A stretch of DNA of 64,000 bases from Roseovarius salinarum (lineage in GTDB: Bacteria > Pseudomonadota > Alphaproteobacteria > Rhodobacterales > Rhodobacteraceae): the NCBI RefSeq assembly GCF_002834145.1, contig NZ_PHNT01000005.1:62001-126000 (forward strand). Reading direction: 5' to 3'. Below are positions 48,952 to 57,897 of the stretch, piece by piece (positions within the stretch are counted from its first letter, which is position 1; each line of letters opens with the position of its first letter). The notes below the pieces were generated by a model that saw only the letters and a list, made by a program, of their open reading frames with translations, was not told where the DNA came from and made no database searches. A program made the translations under genes and the position numbers.

Positions 48952-49401
48952 TCAATGAATGGCGGCCGCATCGCGGCGGCACGCGGCCCGGTGGACGCCC
49001 GGCATGGCGCGTGCGAATTGAAGCCCCAGCTGCTGTGCCGCGTGCATCAACGGCAAGAGCATTGCCGCATCCACGAGCAGCGCGCCCAGCATCATGGCAT
49101 CCTCGCGGTCGCCGGTGGCGGCGGTCGTCACGAAATGCGCGAACAACGCTTCGTCACCCCCGACACGGCGGCAGCCCGGGGCATGACACGCCAGCGCGCG
49201 GCGCCCGTACCGGTCGAGGATCTCCAGGATCTCGCCCAGGGCGGCGACCGGAGCGCCAGACAGCGCCGGCACGGGGCGTGCGGGCCGGCCTGCCTGAGTG
49301 CGCCAGGCGCGCAGGGCCAGCACCAGGGCCTGTTCGGTCTGCGGCAACGCATCCATAACGGCCACGGGCGCGGCGCCGGTCATGTCGCGGACATGTTTCA
49401 T
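48952..49401 (-). CDS. Hypothetical protein downstream of hemP
   Basis: A 149-residue mostly helical protein without a recognised domain: MKHVRDMTGAAPVAVMDALP, ALGEILEILDRYGRRALACH, DEALFAHFVTTAATGDREDA, MMLGALLVDAAMLLPLMHAA. Two Cys and several His residues (ACHAPGC) could bind metal. No signal peptide. ATG 49401 overlaps the hemP stop by four bases (ATGA). Its place between hemP and bfd/bfr suggests a role in heme or iron handling. Confidence 0.65.
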   Translation of the reverse strand: MKHVRDMTGAAPVAVMDALPQTEQALVLALRAWRTQAGRPARPVPALSGAPVAALGEILEILDRYGRRALACHAPGCRRVGGDEALFAHFVTTAATGDREDAMMLGALLVDAAMLLPLMHAAQQLGLQFARAMPGVHRAACRRDAAAIH

Positions 49402-49577
49402 TTCGTCAGGATCAGCTTGCCCGCGCGTGTGATGCGCAGCGTGTAGACCTGCCCGTCCAGAACGATATTCGCCGTCTGCGCGCCGCCCGTCAGCGCGCGC
49501 GCATCGTGGCAGGCCGCACCGTCCTGGCCCGCCGCAGAGACGGGGCTGGCGTCCGAGGCGAACCGCGCGGCAATCAT
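49398..49577 (-). CDS. hemP: Hemin uptake protein HemP
   Basis: A 59-residue gene ending in the HemP family signature: GAQTANIVLDGQVYTLRITR then AGKLILTK. HemP proteins are small products of heme-uptake loci in Proteobacteria, and in some bacteria affect expression of the heme receptor. ATG 49577 overlaps the upstream small gene by four bases, and its stop overlaps the next gene by four, so three genes are tightly coupled. No heme receptor or hmu transporter genes are in the window. Confidence 0.85.
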   Translation of the reverse strand: MIAARFASDASPVSAAGQDGAACHDARALTGGAQTANIVLDGQVYTLRITRAGKLILTK

Positions 49578-49738
49578 GACCGCCCCTCCAGACGATCAAG
49601 CAACGCTTCCAGCCGGCTCTCGACAGGGAACGTGCCCTGCAGGGCAGCATCGACGACATCGCGGCGCCATGCCTCGTTTTCGACCGGCATGCGCCGGGCC
49701 GGCGGCCCATCGACCGCGCTCGGGAAAAGGACCCGCAT
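49574..49738 (-). CDS. Small protein upstream of hemP, 54 residues
   Basis: Starts at ATG 49738 (MRVLFPSAVDGPPARRMPVE) with GGAGG six bases upstream; ATG 49741 immediately before it is less well spaced. The C-terminal half is helical (VVDAALQGTFPVESRLEALL, then DRLEG). No family recognised. Translational coupling to hemP and good codon use argue it is real. It begins the hemP operon. Confidence 0.6.
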   Translation of the reverse strand: MRVLFPSAVDGPPARRMPVENEAWRRDVVDAALQGTFPVESRLEALLDRLEGRS

Positions 49739-50262
49739 CATCCACCTCCTGGGTTCATGTGTCGTTTTCATGCCGGGCTGGCCGTGTCGCGGTAGCTTGG
49801 CAAGTTATTCCTGACAGAAATACTTTTATTCGTCAATTCCGATTCTTTCCATCACCTTTTCTTCGTCACATCCGACTGCCGGGCCACCTTCCGCTCAATA
49901 CCGCTCAGGCTTCCTGTGGATGACTTCGCGTTTGATCGGGTTTTCGCAAGTTTTCGACGCCCGATTGCGAATATGCGCACGCATCGGGACTCCACCGCGC
50001 AGATTGCGTGCAGCAACCTCGCACCACGCGTCTACCACCGCCCGGCGGATGAAGACGGTTCACGCCGAATGTGAAATGGCCCCGGCAACTGCCTGACTGA
50101 TAGGCAATAACCCGGGTCCACCCGCCGAAAGTGGTGAAACGGCCGCAGCGGAAACCCGTTTTCGGCGTGACACGCCACTCGTGTCTGGCCTGACGGGGCC
50201 TGGATGCGCTATCATCAAGCAACAGGCGCAATCGAGAGCAGCAGGGCGGGCACAGGGCACGC
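49739..50262. other. Intergenic region between the hemP operon and the NUDIX gene
   Basis: A 524-base divergent gap. The first 150 bases are AT-rich for this genome and hold a dyad at 49806-49822. The minus-strand frame 49905-50264 looks like a shadow (Arg/Cys-rich, no family). No promoter hexamers were convincing and no RNA gene was recognised. Confidence 0.55.
49806..49822. promoter_or_regulatory. Candidate operator upstream of the hemP operon
   Basis: TATTCCTGACAGAAATA is a 17-base palindrome with one mismatched pair around a central base. It lies 67 bases upstream of the first gene of the hemP operon, in an AT-rich stretch. It is similar to the sequence upstream of the Glu-Gly repeat gene (42494-42509). 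An iron-responsive regulator is inferred. Confidence 0.45.
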
Positions 50263-50739
50263 ATGACCCTTCAGTCGATCAAACAGCTGCCGTTGTCATT
50301 GCAGGCAGCGCGCAAGACGGACGTGCGGACGCAGTTCGCCGCGCTGTGCTATCGCATCACCCGTGACAAGCCGGAGGTTCTGCTGATCACCAGCCGCACG
50401 TCCCGCCGGTGGATCGTGCCCAAGGGCTGGCCGATGGATGGCAAGACACCCTGTCAATGCGCATTGCAGGAAGCATGGGAAGAAGCCGGCGTCCGCGGCC
50501 GCACCCGCGACCTTTGCCTGGGACTGTTTTCCTATCACAAGGCCATCGGCCCGGAACAGGGCGTGCCCTGCGTCGCGATGGTCTACCCCGTCAAGGTCAA
50601 GGGGCTGGCAGCCGATTTTCCCGAACGCGGTCAACGCCGGCGCAAGTGGTTCCGCCCGCGCAAGGCGGCCGAGCGTGTCGAGGAACCGGAACTGGCCGAG
50701 ATCCTGCGCCGTTTCGACCCGAAGTTGCTCAAGGGCTGA
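50263..50739 (+). CDS. NUDIX hydrolase
   Basis: A 158-residue protein. The Nudix box lies around residues 52-75 (VPKGWPMDGKTPCQCALQEA, then WEEAGVRG). The usual REUxEE is QEAWEE here, so the catalytic Glu pair is kept and the Arg is replaced by Gln. The layout resembles diphosphoinositol-polyphosphate or diadenosine-polyphosphate hydrolase-like members. Substrate unknown. Confidence 0.88.
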   Translation: MTLQSIKQLPLSLQAARKTDVRTQFAALCYRITRDKPEVLLITSRTSRRWIVPKGWPMDGKTPCQCALQEAWEEAGVRGRTRDLCLGLFSYHKAIGPEQGVPCVAMVYPVKVKGLAADFPERGQRRRKWFRPRKAAERVEEPELAEILRRFDPKLLKG

Positions 50740-50817
50740 TGCCGCGCTCGCACGCGTGGCCGCGCTTGAATTCTCCCGCCGGGCGGCTATGGTCACGTTT
50801 CGGTTCAGGTATTCGAC

Positions 50818-51252
50818 ATGATCAAGTTCACTCTGAAATGCGCTGAAGATCACCGCTTCGAAAGCTGGTTCCGGTCGACCGAAGCGTTCGACAAACTGGT
50901 TTCCAGCGGCAAGGTGGCCTGCGCCGTATGCGGTTCCACGCAGGTTGAGAAGGCGATGATGGCACCGCATGTGCAGGGCGGGCGTGACCCTGCCGCGCAG
51001 CCCGACGAGCGCGCGCTTTCGCAACCTTCCGGTGCGGCCGAACAGGCCCTGGCGCGGCTGCGCCGTCATGTCGAGGAGAATTCCGAGGATGTGGGCCGCG
51101 ATTTCGTGACGGAGGCCCGGCGGATCCACGAGGGCGCGGCACCGGAACGGTCGATTCACGGCGAGGCCCGAGCCGACGAAGCGAAAAAGCTGATCGACGA
51201 CGGCCTGCCCGTGGCCCCCCTTCCGTTCACGCCGCGCCGCAAGTCCAACTGA
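50818..51252 (+). CDS. DUF1178 family protein
   Basis: A 144-residue DUF1178 protein: MIKFTLKCAEDHRFESWFRS, VACAVCGSTQVEKAMMAP, then a helical C-terminal part with RRHVEENSEDVGRDFVTEAR and IHDGLPVAPLP-like ending (DGLPVAPLPFTPRRK). Cys and His near the start plus CAVC suggest a zinc-ribbon-like site. Function unknown. Confidence 0.9.
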   Translation: MIKFTLKCAEDHRFESWFRSTEAFDKLVSSGKVACAVCGSTQVEKAMMAPHVQGGRDPAAQPDERALSQPSGAAEQALARLRRHVEENSEDVGRDFVTEARRIHEGAAPERSIHGEARADEAKKLIDDGLPVAPLPFTPRRKSN

Positions 51253-51268
51253 CCGGAGGAGCCGTCCG

Positions 51269-51916
51269 ATGCATGTCGTGATCACCGGAGCCAGCCGCGG
51301 CATAGGTCGGGAATTGAGCGAACGCTACGCCGAGGCCGGTCACACGGTAACCGGCACATCCCGGGTTGGCGGGGGCGCGTTGGCGCCGCTTGACGTGACG
51401 GACCCGTCCAGCCACGCGGCACTGGCCAACCGGCTCGAAGAGCGACCGATCGACCTGCTGATCTGCAACGCCGGCATCTATCCCGACAAGGGCCAGCCGC
51501 TTGAAGGTGGGTTTCCCGCCTCGATATGGGCAGAGACCTTCGCCACCAACGTGACCGGCGTTTTCCTGACCGTCCAGACCCTGCTGCCCAACCTGGAACG
51601 TGCGGGCGCCGCGAAAGTCGCGATCCTGTCCAGCCGGCTTGGCAGCCAGGCGATGGCCGAGGGTGGCAGCTATGCCTACCGCGCCTCCAAGGCCGCGGCA
51701 CTCAACCTCGGGCGCAACCTCGCCGTGGACCTGGCGCCCCGCGGCATCTCCGTCGGTGTCTATCACCCCGGCTGGGTGCGCACCGACATGGGCGGCCCGT
51801 CGGGAGAGATCGGCGTGGAGGAGTCCGCGGCGGGCCTGGTCGAGAGGTTCGCGGCGCTGGGCCCGGAAACCGCCGGTTGCTTCCAGTCCTGGGACGGCCG
51901 CGACCTGCCGTTCTGA
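51269..51916 (+). CDS. SDR family oxidoreductase
   Basis: A 215-residue classical short-chain dehydrogenase. The cofactor glycines are in VVITGASRGIGRELSERY, the NAG motif is LLICNAGIYPD, and the active site is Ser in VAILSSRLGSQ with YRASK (SYAYRASKAAALNLGRN). The substrate is unknown. It starts 16 bases after DUF1178 and is preceded by GGAGGAG. Confidence 0.9.
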   Translation: MHVVITGASRGIGRELSERYAEAGHTVTGTSRVGGGALAPLDVTDPSSHAALANRLEERPIDLLICNAGIYPDKGQPLEGGFPASIWAETFATNVTGVFLTVQTLLPNLERAGAAKVAILSSRLGSQAMAEGGSYAYRASKAAALNLGRNLAVDLAPRGISVGVYHPGWVRTDMGGPSGEIGVEESAAGLVERFAALGPETAGCFQSWDGRDLPF

Positions 51917-52049
51917 TCTCGTCCGGACGGCAGGTCACGCGGTTTCCCGACGTGGCGTCAACAAATCGCCGTTCGCGCGGGCCGCGCGTCTTGCCCTCGG
52001 GCGTCAGCGGGCGTAAACCCCGCCCGATTCAACCGGCAGGGACACGGCC

Positions 52050-53288
52050 ATGCCCGTTCTCGTGATGAAATTCGGCGGCACTTCCGTCGCCACGCTGGAC
52101 CGCATCCGCCGCGCCGCCAAACGGGTCGGCGTCGAGGTGGCCAAGGGCTACGACGTGATCGTCATCGTCAGCGCCATGTCCGGAAAGACGAACGAGCTGG
52201 TCAACCTGGTCGAGGAAACCTCGCCGCTGTTCGACGCGCGCGAATACGATGCCGTCGTGAGTTCCGGCGAGAACGTGACCGCCGGGCTGATGGCGCTGAC
52301 CCTGCAGGAAATGGACGTGCCCGCGCGCAGCTGGCAGGGCTGGCAGGTGCCGTTGCGCACCAGTTCCGCCCATTCCGCCGCCCGTATCGAGGATATTCCG
52401 CCGGACAACATCAACGCGAAGTTCGCGGAAGGCATGCGCGTGGCCGTCGTCGCCGGCTTCCAGGGGATAAGCCCCGAGGGCCGGATCACCACGCTGGGCC
52501 GCGGCGGGTCCGACACGACCGCGGTGGCCTTCGCCGCCGCCTTCGGCGCGGAACGCTGCGACATCTACACCGATGTGGACGGGATCTATACAACCGACCC
52601 GCGAATCGCCGACAAGGCCCGCAAGCTTGACCGCATCGCCTTCGAGGAGATGCTCGAGCTCGCCAGCCTCGGGGCGAAGGTTCTTCAGACCCGGTCCGTC
52701 GAACTGGCGATGCGTTACAATGTGAAGCTGCGGGTTCTGTCGAGCTTCGAGGAACAGTCGGACGCGGCCGGCACGCTGGTCTGCAGCGAGGAGGAAATCA
52801 TGGAATCGAACGTCGTGAACGGGATCGCCTATTCCCGCGACGAGGCGAAGATGACGCTGGTATCGGTCGCCGACCGCCCCGGTATCGCCGCCGCCATCTT
52901 CGGGCCATTGTCGGACGCGGGCGTCAACGTGGACATGATCGTGCAGAACATCTCGGAAGAGGGGCGCACCGACATGACGTTTTCCTGCCCGACCAACCAA
53001 GTGGCGCGGGCCGAGAAGGCGCTGCAGGACGCGAAGGCGGCGGGCCAGATCAACTATCACGACCTCATCGCGGACACGGATGTGGCCAAGGTCTCGGCCG
53101 TGGGAATCGGCATGCGCAGCCAGTCAGGCGTGGCCTCGAAGATGTTCCGGACACTTTCCGACGAAGGAATAAACATCAAGGTGATCGCAACCTCCGAGAT
53201 CAAGATTTCCGTTCTGATCGACCGGAAATACATGGAACTCGCCGTCCAGTCCCTGCATGATGCCTTCGAACTGGAGGGCGCGGCCTGA
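52050..53288 (+). CDS. lysC: Aspartate kinase
   Basis: A 412-residue aspartokinase making aspartyl phosphate for lysine, threonine and methionine. It begins MPVLVMKFGGTSVATLDRIR; further motifs are TLGRGGSDTTAVAFAAAFGA and IYTDVDGIYTTDP. Two C-terminal ACT domains (VADRPGIAAAIFGPLSDAGV and GMRSQSGVASKMFRTLSDEG) give feedback control by lysine and/or threonine. No lysine riboswitch was seen upstream. Confidence 0.97.
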   Translation: MPVLVMKFGGTSVATLDRIRRAAKRVGVEVAKGYDVIVIVSAMSGKTNELVNLVEETSPLFDAREYDAVVSSGENVTAGLMALTLQEMDVPARSWQGWQVPLRTSSAHSAARIEDIPPDNINAKFAEGMRVAVVAGFQGISPEGRITTLGRGGSDTTAVAFAAAFGAERCDIYTDVDGIYTTDPRIADKARKLDRIAFEEMLELASLGAKVLQTRSVELAMRYNVKLRVLSSFEEQSDAAGTLVCSEEEIMESNVVNGIAYSRDEAKMTLVSVADRPGIAAAIFGPLSDAGVNVDMIVQNISEEGRTDMTFSCPTNQVARAEKALQDAKAAGQINYHDLIADTDVAKVSAVGIGMRSQSGVASKMFRTLSDEGINIKVIATSEIKISVLIDRKYMELAVQSLHDAFELEGAA

Positions 53289-53357
53289 TCGCCGGCCCCC
53301 GCGGGCCGGCGTCCCGGCCACGCGGTACACGCGAGCGGCGCGAAGAGCGAAAACAGC

Positions 53358-55601
53358 ATGAGCGCACAGCACGATACAGACAGCCGGCAGATGCTGGGCC
53401 GCCTGCGCGCGGTCATGGCCGAGGATGCCGCCGGACAGGCGCGGCTCGACCAGATCGTCCGGTTGATCGCCGACGAGATGCAGACCGAGGTCTGCTCGAT
53501 CTACCTTTTCCGCGACGAGGACACGCTGGAACTGTGCGCCACGCAGGGTCTGAACCCCGACGCGGTGCATGAGACGCGGATGAAGCTGGGAGAGGGTCTG
53601 GTCGGCCGGGTCGCCCGGAACGGAAAGATCATCAACACCGACGACGCGCCCAGTGCCAAGGGCTTCCGCTACATGCCCGAGACGGGGGAGGAGGCATTCT
53701 CGACCTTCGCCGGCGTGCCGATCCAGCGGCTCGGCGAGATGCTGGGCGTGCTCGTCGTCCAGTCGAAGGAGGCGCGGCTCTACTCCGAGGAGGAGGTCTA
53801 CGCGCTCGAGGTCGTGGCCATGGTGCTCGCCGAGATGACGGAACTCGGCGTGTTCGTCGGCGAAGGCGCGGCGATGTCCGCGCGCCACCAGCAGGCGGTG
53901 CTGTTCCGCGGCACCACCGGCCAGGAGGGCGCGGCGCAGGGCCACGTCTGGCTGCACGAACCGCGCGTCGTCGTCACGAACCCGATCGCCGAGGACCCGC
54001 AAAGCGAACTGGAGCGCCTGCGCACAGCCGTCGACGATCTGCGCGTCAGCGTGGACCGGATGCTGTCGAACGCCGCCACGGGCGACGCCGAACAGCTGGA
54101 AGTGCTCGAAGCCTACCGGATGTTCGCGAACTCCAAGGGGTGGCTGCGGCGGATGGAGGAGGACATCGGCCGCGGCCTGTCCGCCGAAGCGGCCGTCGAG
54201 AAAGAGCAATCCACCGCGCGGGCGCGCATGGGCCAGGTCACCGACGCCTACCTGCGCGGGCGGCTGCACGACCTTGATGATCTGAGCAACCGGTTGCTCC
54301 GCATCCTGACCGGACAGGGGCAGGAAACCGGTGCCGAAATGCCGGCCGACCCGATCCTGGTGGCACGCAACATCGGCCCCGGGGAACTGCTGGACTATGG
54401 CCGCCGGCTCAAGGGCATCGTGCTGGAGGAGGGGGCCGTGGGCAGCCACGCCGCCATCGTTGCCCGCGCGCTCGCCATCCCTCTGGTCATCCATGCCGAG
54501 CGCATCACCACCGAGGCACTCAACGGCGACCACATCCTCGTGGACGGCGACAACGCTGTCGTGCACCTGCGGCCCGACGACACGGTCGTCACCGCCTTCC
54601 GTGACAAGATGGCGATGCAGGCACAGGCGCAGGAGCGCTATGCCTCGATACGTGACAAGCCGGCCGAGACTTTGTGCGGCCGTCGGATCGCGCTGCAGAT
54701 GAACGCGGGGCTGATGGCCGATCTGCCCAGTCTGGAAAGCTCCGGCGCCGATGCGGTGGGCCTGTTCCGCACCGAGTTGCAGTTCCTGGTGCGCAACCAC
54801 ATGCCCAAGCGCGCCGAGTTGTCGGAACTTTACGCGCGGGTGATGGACGCCGCCAAGGGCAAGCGCGTGGTCTTCCGCACCCTCGACATCGGCTCGGACA
54901 AGGTGCTGCCCTACATGAAGCCCACGGACGAGCCCAACCCGGCGCTGGGCTGGCGCGCGGTGCGCGTGGGCCTCGACAAGCCCGGCGTCATGCGCATGCA
55001 GCTGCAGGCACTGATCCGCGCCGCGGCGGGCCGGCCGTTGACCGTGATGTTCCCGTTCGTTGCCCAGCGCGAGGAGTACGCGGCCGCCTGCGCGGAAATG
55101 GACAAGGCCATCGCGCGCGAGCGGATCCTGGGCCATCCCCTGCCCGGGACGGTCGAGCTGGGCGCGATGCTGGAAACACCCAGCCTCGCCTTCGCGCCCG
55201 ACAAGTTCTTCGAGGAGGTCGGATTCCTGTCCATCGGCGGCAACGATCTCAAGCAGTTCTTCTTCGCCGCCGACCGCGAGAACGAGCTCGTGCGCCGGCG
55301 TTACGACACGCTCAACGTCAGTTTCCTGACCTTTCTGGAACGCATCGTGAATCGCTGCGAAAAGACCGGCACGCCGCTCAGCTTCTGTGGCGAGGATGCC
55401 GGTCGGCCGGTCGAGGCGGCCTGCCTCGCGGCGATCGGGCTGAGCACGCTGTCGATGCGCCCGGCCTCGATCGGGCCGGTGAAGTCGATCCTTCGGCGCA
55501 TCAACCTCGACGAGTTGCGGGGCATCATCACCGACGCCCGCGACCGCGGCGATCAGTCTGTCCGCCCCGCCGTGATGGACTACCTGCGCGGCAAGCTCTG
55601 A
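53358..55601 (+). CDS. ptsP: PTS-Ntr enzyme I (phosphoenolpyruvate-protein phosphotransferase)
   Basis: A 747-residue EI-Ntr. The N-terminal GAF domain (about residues 18-150; CSIYLFRDEDTLELCATQGL) distinguishes it from sugar-PTS EI. The phosphorylated His is His364 in GSHAAIVARALAIP. PEP-binding elements are FRTLDIGSDKVLPYM, LSIGGNDLKQFFFAADREN and the Cys of SFCGEDAGRPVEA. It starts the nitrogen-related phosphorelay. It follows lysC by 69 bases, an order common in Rhodobacterales. Confidence 0.96.
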   Translation: MSAQHDTDSRQMLGRLRAVMAEDAAGQARLDQIVRLIADEMQTEVCSIYLFRDEDTLELCATQGLNPDAVHETRMKLGEGLVGRVARNGKIINTDDAPSAKGFRYMPETGEEAFSTFAGVPIQRLGEMLGVLVVQSKEARLYSEEEVYALEVVAMVLAEMTELGVFVGEGAAMSARHQQAVLFRGTTGQEGAAQGHVWLHEPRVVVTNPIAEDPQSELERLRTAVDDLRVSVDRMLSNAATGDAEQLEVLEAYRMFANSKGWLRRMEEDIGRGLSAEAAVEKEQSTARARMGQVTDAYLRGRLHDLDDLSNRLLRILTGQGQETGAEMPADPILVARNIGPGELLDYGRRLKGIVLEEGAVGSHAAIVARALAIPLVIHAERITTEALNGDHILVDGDNAVVHLRPDDTVVTAFRDKMAMQAQAQERYASIRDKPAETLCGRRIALQMNAGLMADLPSLESSGADAVGLFRTELQFLVRNHMPKRAELSELYARVMDAAKGKRVVFRTLDIGSDKVLPYMKPTDEPNPALGWRAVRVGLDKPGVMRMQLQALIRAAAGRPLTVMFPFVAQREEYAAACAEMDKAIARERILGHPLPGTVELGAMLETPSLAFAPDKFFEEVGFLSIGGNDLKQFFFAADRENELVRRRYDTLNVSFLTFLERIVNRCEKTGTPLSFCGEDAGRPVEAACLAAIGLSTLSMRPASIGPVKSILRRINLDELRGIITDARDRGDQSVRPAVMDYLRGKL

Positions 55602-55635
55602 CCCGGCGGTGCGCCTTCGGCGCGCTCGTTTCGCG

Positions 55636-55704
55636 GACGCAGGGGGCGCTGCCCCCTCGGCCTTCGGCCTTCACCCCCGGAGTATTTGGCCCAAGGTGAA
55701 GATG
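55636..55704 (-). repeat. Dispersed intergenic hairpin repeat, copy 2
   Basis: Read on the minus strand it has CATCTTCACCTTGGGCC, then AAATACTCCGGGGG, then two hairpin-forming parts: GGCC-N3-GGCC and AGGGGGC-N3-GCCCCCT (55641-55657). It lies between convergent ptsP and the EcsC gene. The AAATACTCCGGGG core is shared with copies near 20940 and 62800. Confidence 0.75.
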
Positions 55705-55711
55705 GCCGCGC

Positions 55712-56461
55712 TCAGCGCAGCCGCCTGCGGAATGTCTCGACCAGCTGTGCGTGGTCGCGGTCGGCGTCGATTGCGAGGCGGCGCAGGCCGAAATGCACCT
55801 GCCCCATCTCGCCGTAGTAGCGGGTGTAGACGTAATTCGTGGCCGCCCCGGCCGCCGCGCCGAGCACCGGCACGGTCTGCGCCGCGAGCTTCTGTCCCAG
55901 TACCGTCGCCAACCGGGGTGCGACCCGCGCGATCAGGGCCTGCACGGTCGGCCCGGTGACCGTCATGCGCGCGGCGAGAAACCCGAGGTCGGCGCCGTCG
56001 TCATCTGTGAGCGGCCCGGCGGCCGAGAACACCTGCACGCAGTCGTGGCGCACCGCCGCCTCGTCCGGGTCGAAACCGCAATCGACCGCCGCGTCCTGGA
56101 TCGTGCGCAGCAGCAGGGTCGTCGTGACCGGCAATTCGGCCATCGCCGTGGGCAGACCGCCGAAGCCACCTGCCGCGCCCATCGCGGTGCCCACCGCCCG
56201 GCTCATCCAGCCGGGCGCCTCGCCCGTCACCCCGCGCGACCGGTGCGCGGTGTCGATCGCGGCCCTCAGCGCCCGCTCGCTCGCGTCGTCCAACCGCGCG
56301 CGTACCTGAGGCGGCAGGCGCCCCAGCAGATCCTCGGCCTGCCCGCCCAGCAGATTTAGGATCTCGACCCCGATGTGGCCCGCGCGCGCATGACGCCGCG
56401 CGAGTTCGGCCAGCCGTGCCTCGACGGCGTCGTCGTCCAGGGGTGCGCCCAGCAATTCCAT
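55712..56461 (-). CDS. EcsC family protein
   Basis: A 249-residue EcsC-domain protein. Recognisable stretches are VTGEAPGWMSRAVGTAMGAA, GGFGGLPTAMAELPVTTTLL, LRTIQDAAVDCGFDPDEAAV and VPVLGAAAGAATNYVYTRYY. Two Gly/Ala-rich segments may associate with membranes. EcsC function is not established. It ends just beyond copy 2 of the repeat. Confidence 0.88.
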   Translation of the reverse strand: MELLGAPLDDDAVEARLAELARRHARAGHIGVEILNLLGGQAEDLLGRLPPQVRARLDDASERALRAAIDTAHRSRGVTGEAPGWMSRAVGTAMGAAGGFGGLPTAMAELPVTTTLLLRTIQDAAVDCGFDPDEAAVRHDCVQVFSAAGPLTDDDGADLGFLAARMTVTGPTVQALIARVAPRLATVLGQKLAAQTVPVLGAAAGAATNYVYTRYYGEMGQVHFGLRRLAIDADRDHAQLVETFRRRLR

Positions 56462-56520
56462 TCATGACCTCCGCGCGGTGCGTTGACCCGTGTCAAGGAT
56501 CTGCACGGCGCGCGCCGCTT

Positions 56521-57006
56521 TCAAGCCGCCTTTTCGACGCGGCCGCGGACGCCGGTCCAGGCGCCGGGCCTGAGCGCCCTTCCGAGCACCCGTGCGGGGT
56601 TGGTGGGCGGCGGCATCTCCACCCCCTCCAGCCGGTCGAAGCCGAAGCGGCCGTAGTAGGGCAGATCGCCCACCAGCAGCACGCGGCTCCAGCCCAGGCG
56701 GGCGGCGCGGCGCAGGCTTTCGCGGATCAGCATGGCGCCCAAACCCTCGCCCTGCCGCGTCGGGTGCACGGCCACAGGCCCCAGCAGCAGCGCCCGGTAC
56801 TCGCCCACGCGCACGGGCCAGTAGCGGATCGCGCCGGCCAGGATACCCTCCGCGTCGCGCGCCACGAGGCTCAGCCCCCGAGCGGGCGCAACCCCGTCGC
56901 GCAGGCGATAGGACGACAGGGCCTCGCGCCCCGGCGCGAAACACAGGTCGTAGAGCGCCTCGACCTCCCACCAGTCGTCATCGGTCTCCGGGACAAGATT
57001 GAACAC
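56521..57006 (-). CDS. GNAT family N-acetyltransferase (YhbS-like)
   Basis: A 161-residue acetyltransferase starting MFNLVPETDDDWWEVEALYD. The acetyl-CoA binding segment is VHPTRQGEGLGAMLIRESLR, and GWSRVLLVGDLPYYGRFGFD is typical of the YhbS group. The substrate is unknown. It is divergent from the flavin reductase gene. Confidence 0.88.
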   Translation of the reverse strand: MFNLVPETDDDWWEVEALYDLCFAPGREALSSYRLRDGVAPARGLSLVARDAEGILAGAIRYWPVRVGEYRALLLGPVAVHPTRQGEGLGAMLIRESLRRAARLGWSRVLLVGDLPYYGRFGFDRLEGVEMPPPTNPARVLGRALRPGAWTGVRGRVEKAA

Positions 57007-57101
57007 CGGCCGCGCATCCTTAAACCTCCGGGTGGATTCGCGCGTAGCACGGCGCTATGTCGGGCACAAACCGCAAAGCTTCCCGGACAATTCGAGGGCA
57101 G

Positions 57102-57686
57102 ATGTTCTACGTACCCAAGGACGGCCACGGGCTGCCGCACAACCCGTTCAACGCCATCGTCACCCCGCGCCCCATCGGCTGGATCTCGTCGCGCGGCAAT
57201 GACGGCGTCAACAACCTTGCGCCCTATTCATTCTTCAACGGGGTCGCCTATGTGCCGCCGCAAGTCATGTTCGCCTCGACCGGGCGCAAGGACAGCCTGC
57301 ACAATATTCGCGAGACGGCTGTGTTCTGCGTCAACGTCGTGGCCAATGCCATGCGCGACGCGATGAACGCGACCTCGAAGACGCTGCCGATTGACGTGGA
57401 CGAGTTCGACCACGCCGGGGTGGAGCGCGAGGAATGCGCAACCATTGCCTGCGCGCGGGTGGCCGGTGCGCCGGCCGCGCTGGAGTGCCGCACGACCCAC
57501 ATCCACGAACTGAAGGGAGACGACAATTTCGTTGTTTTCGGGGAGGTTACGGGCGTTCATTTGCGTGACGACTGCATTGTCGAGGGCCGCTTCGACGTGA
57601 CCCGCTTCAACCCCTTGGCACGGCTGGGTTATCGCGATTACACCACCGTTCGCGACGTCTTCACGCTGTCACGGCCCGACGACTGA
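57102..57686 (+). CDS. Flavin reductase family protein
   Basis: A 194-residue FMN-binding split-barrel protein of the flavin-reductase-like group. Conserved are FNAIVTPRPIGWISSRGNDG, VNNLAPYSFFNGVAYVPPQV and ETAVFCVNVVANAMRDAMNA. ATG 57102 is preferred because GAGGG lies upstream and homology starts there; ATG 57057 is a longer alternative with no binding site. It may reduce FMN for a monooxygenase or be an oxidoreductase itself. Confidence 0.85.
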   Translation: MFYVPKDGHGLPHNPFNAIVTPRPIGWISSRGNDGVNNLAPYSFFNGVAYVPPQVMFASTGRKDSLHNIRETAVFCVNVVANAMRDAMNATSKTLPIDVDEFDHAGVEREECATIACARVAGAPAALECRTTHIHELKGDDNFVVFGEVTGVHLRDDCIVEGRFDVTRFNPLARLGYRDYTTVRDVFTLSRPDD

Positions 57687-57897
57687 CCGGGTTTCGGATT
57701 CGAGTCGGTACGATGCGGGATGTCCACGAATGGGCCTGTTTTCATTTCACAAACCGGATCGGGCCGGTTGGCACGCCGCCCCGGGGCGCCCAAAACAGCA
57801 AGGCGATGGCCCTGACGACCATGACCCGTTCCCAAACGCGACCTGACGCCGTATCACTCGGGGCAAGACGGCGACGGCCAGCACGAAAGGGAACAGC

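Noticed and set aside
49905-50264. 119-residue minus-strand frame upstream of the NUDIX gene
   Set aside because: Cys/Arg-rich, no family, and no start signal; it is probably chance.
51917-52049. Lysine riboswitch before lysC
   Set aside because: The 133-base gap is too short and lacks the conserved pairing elements.
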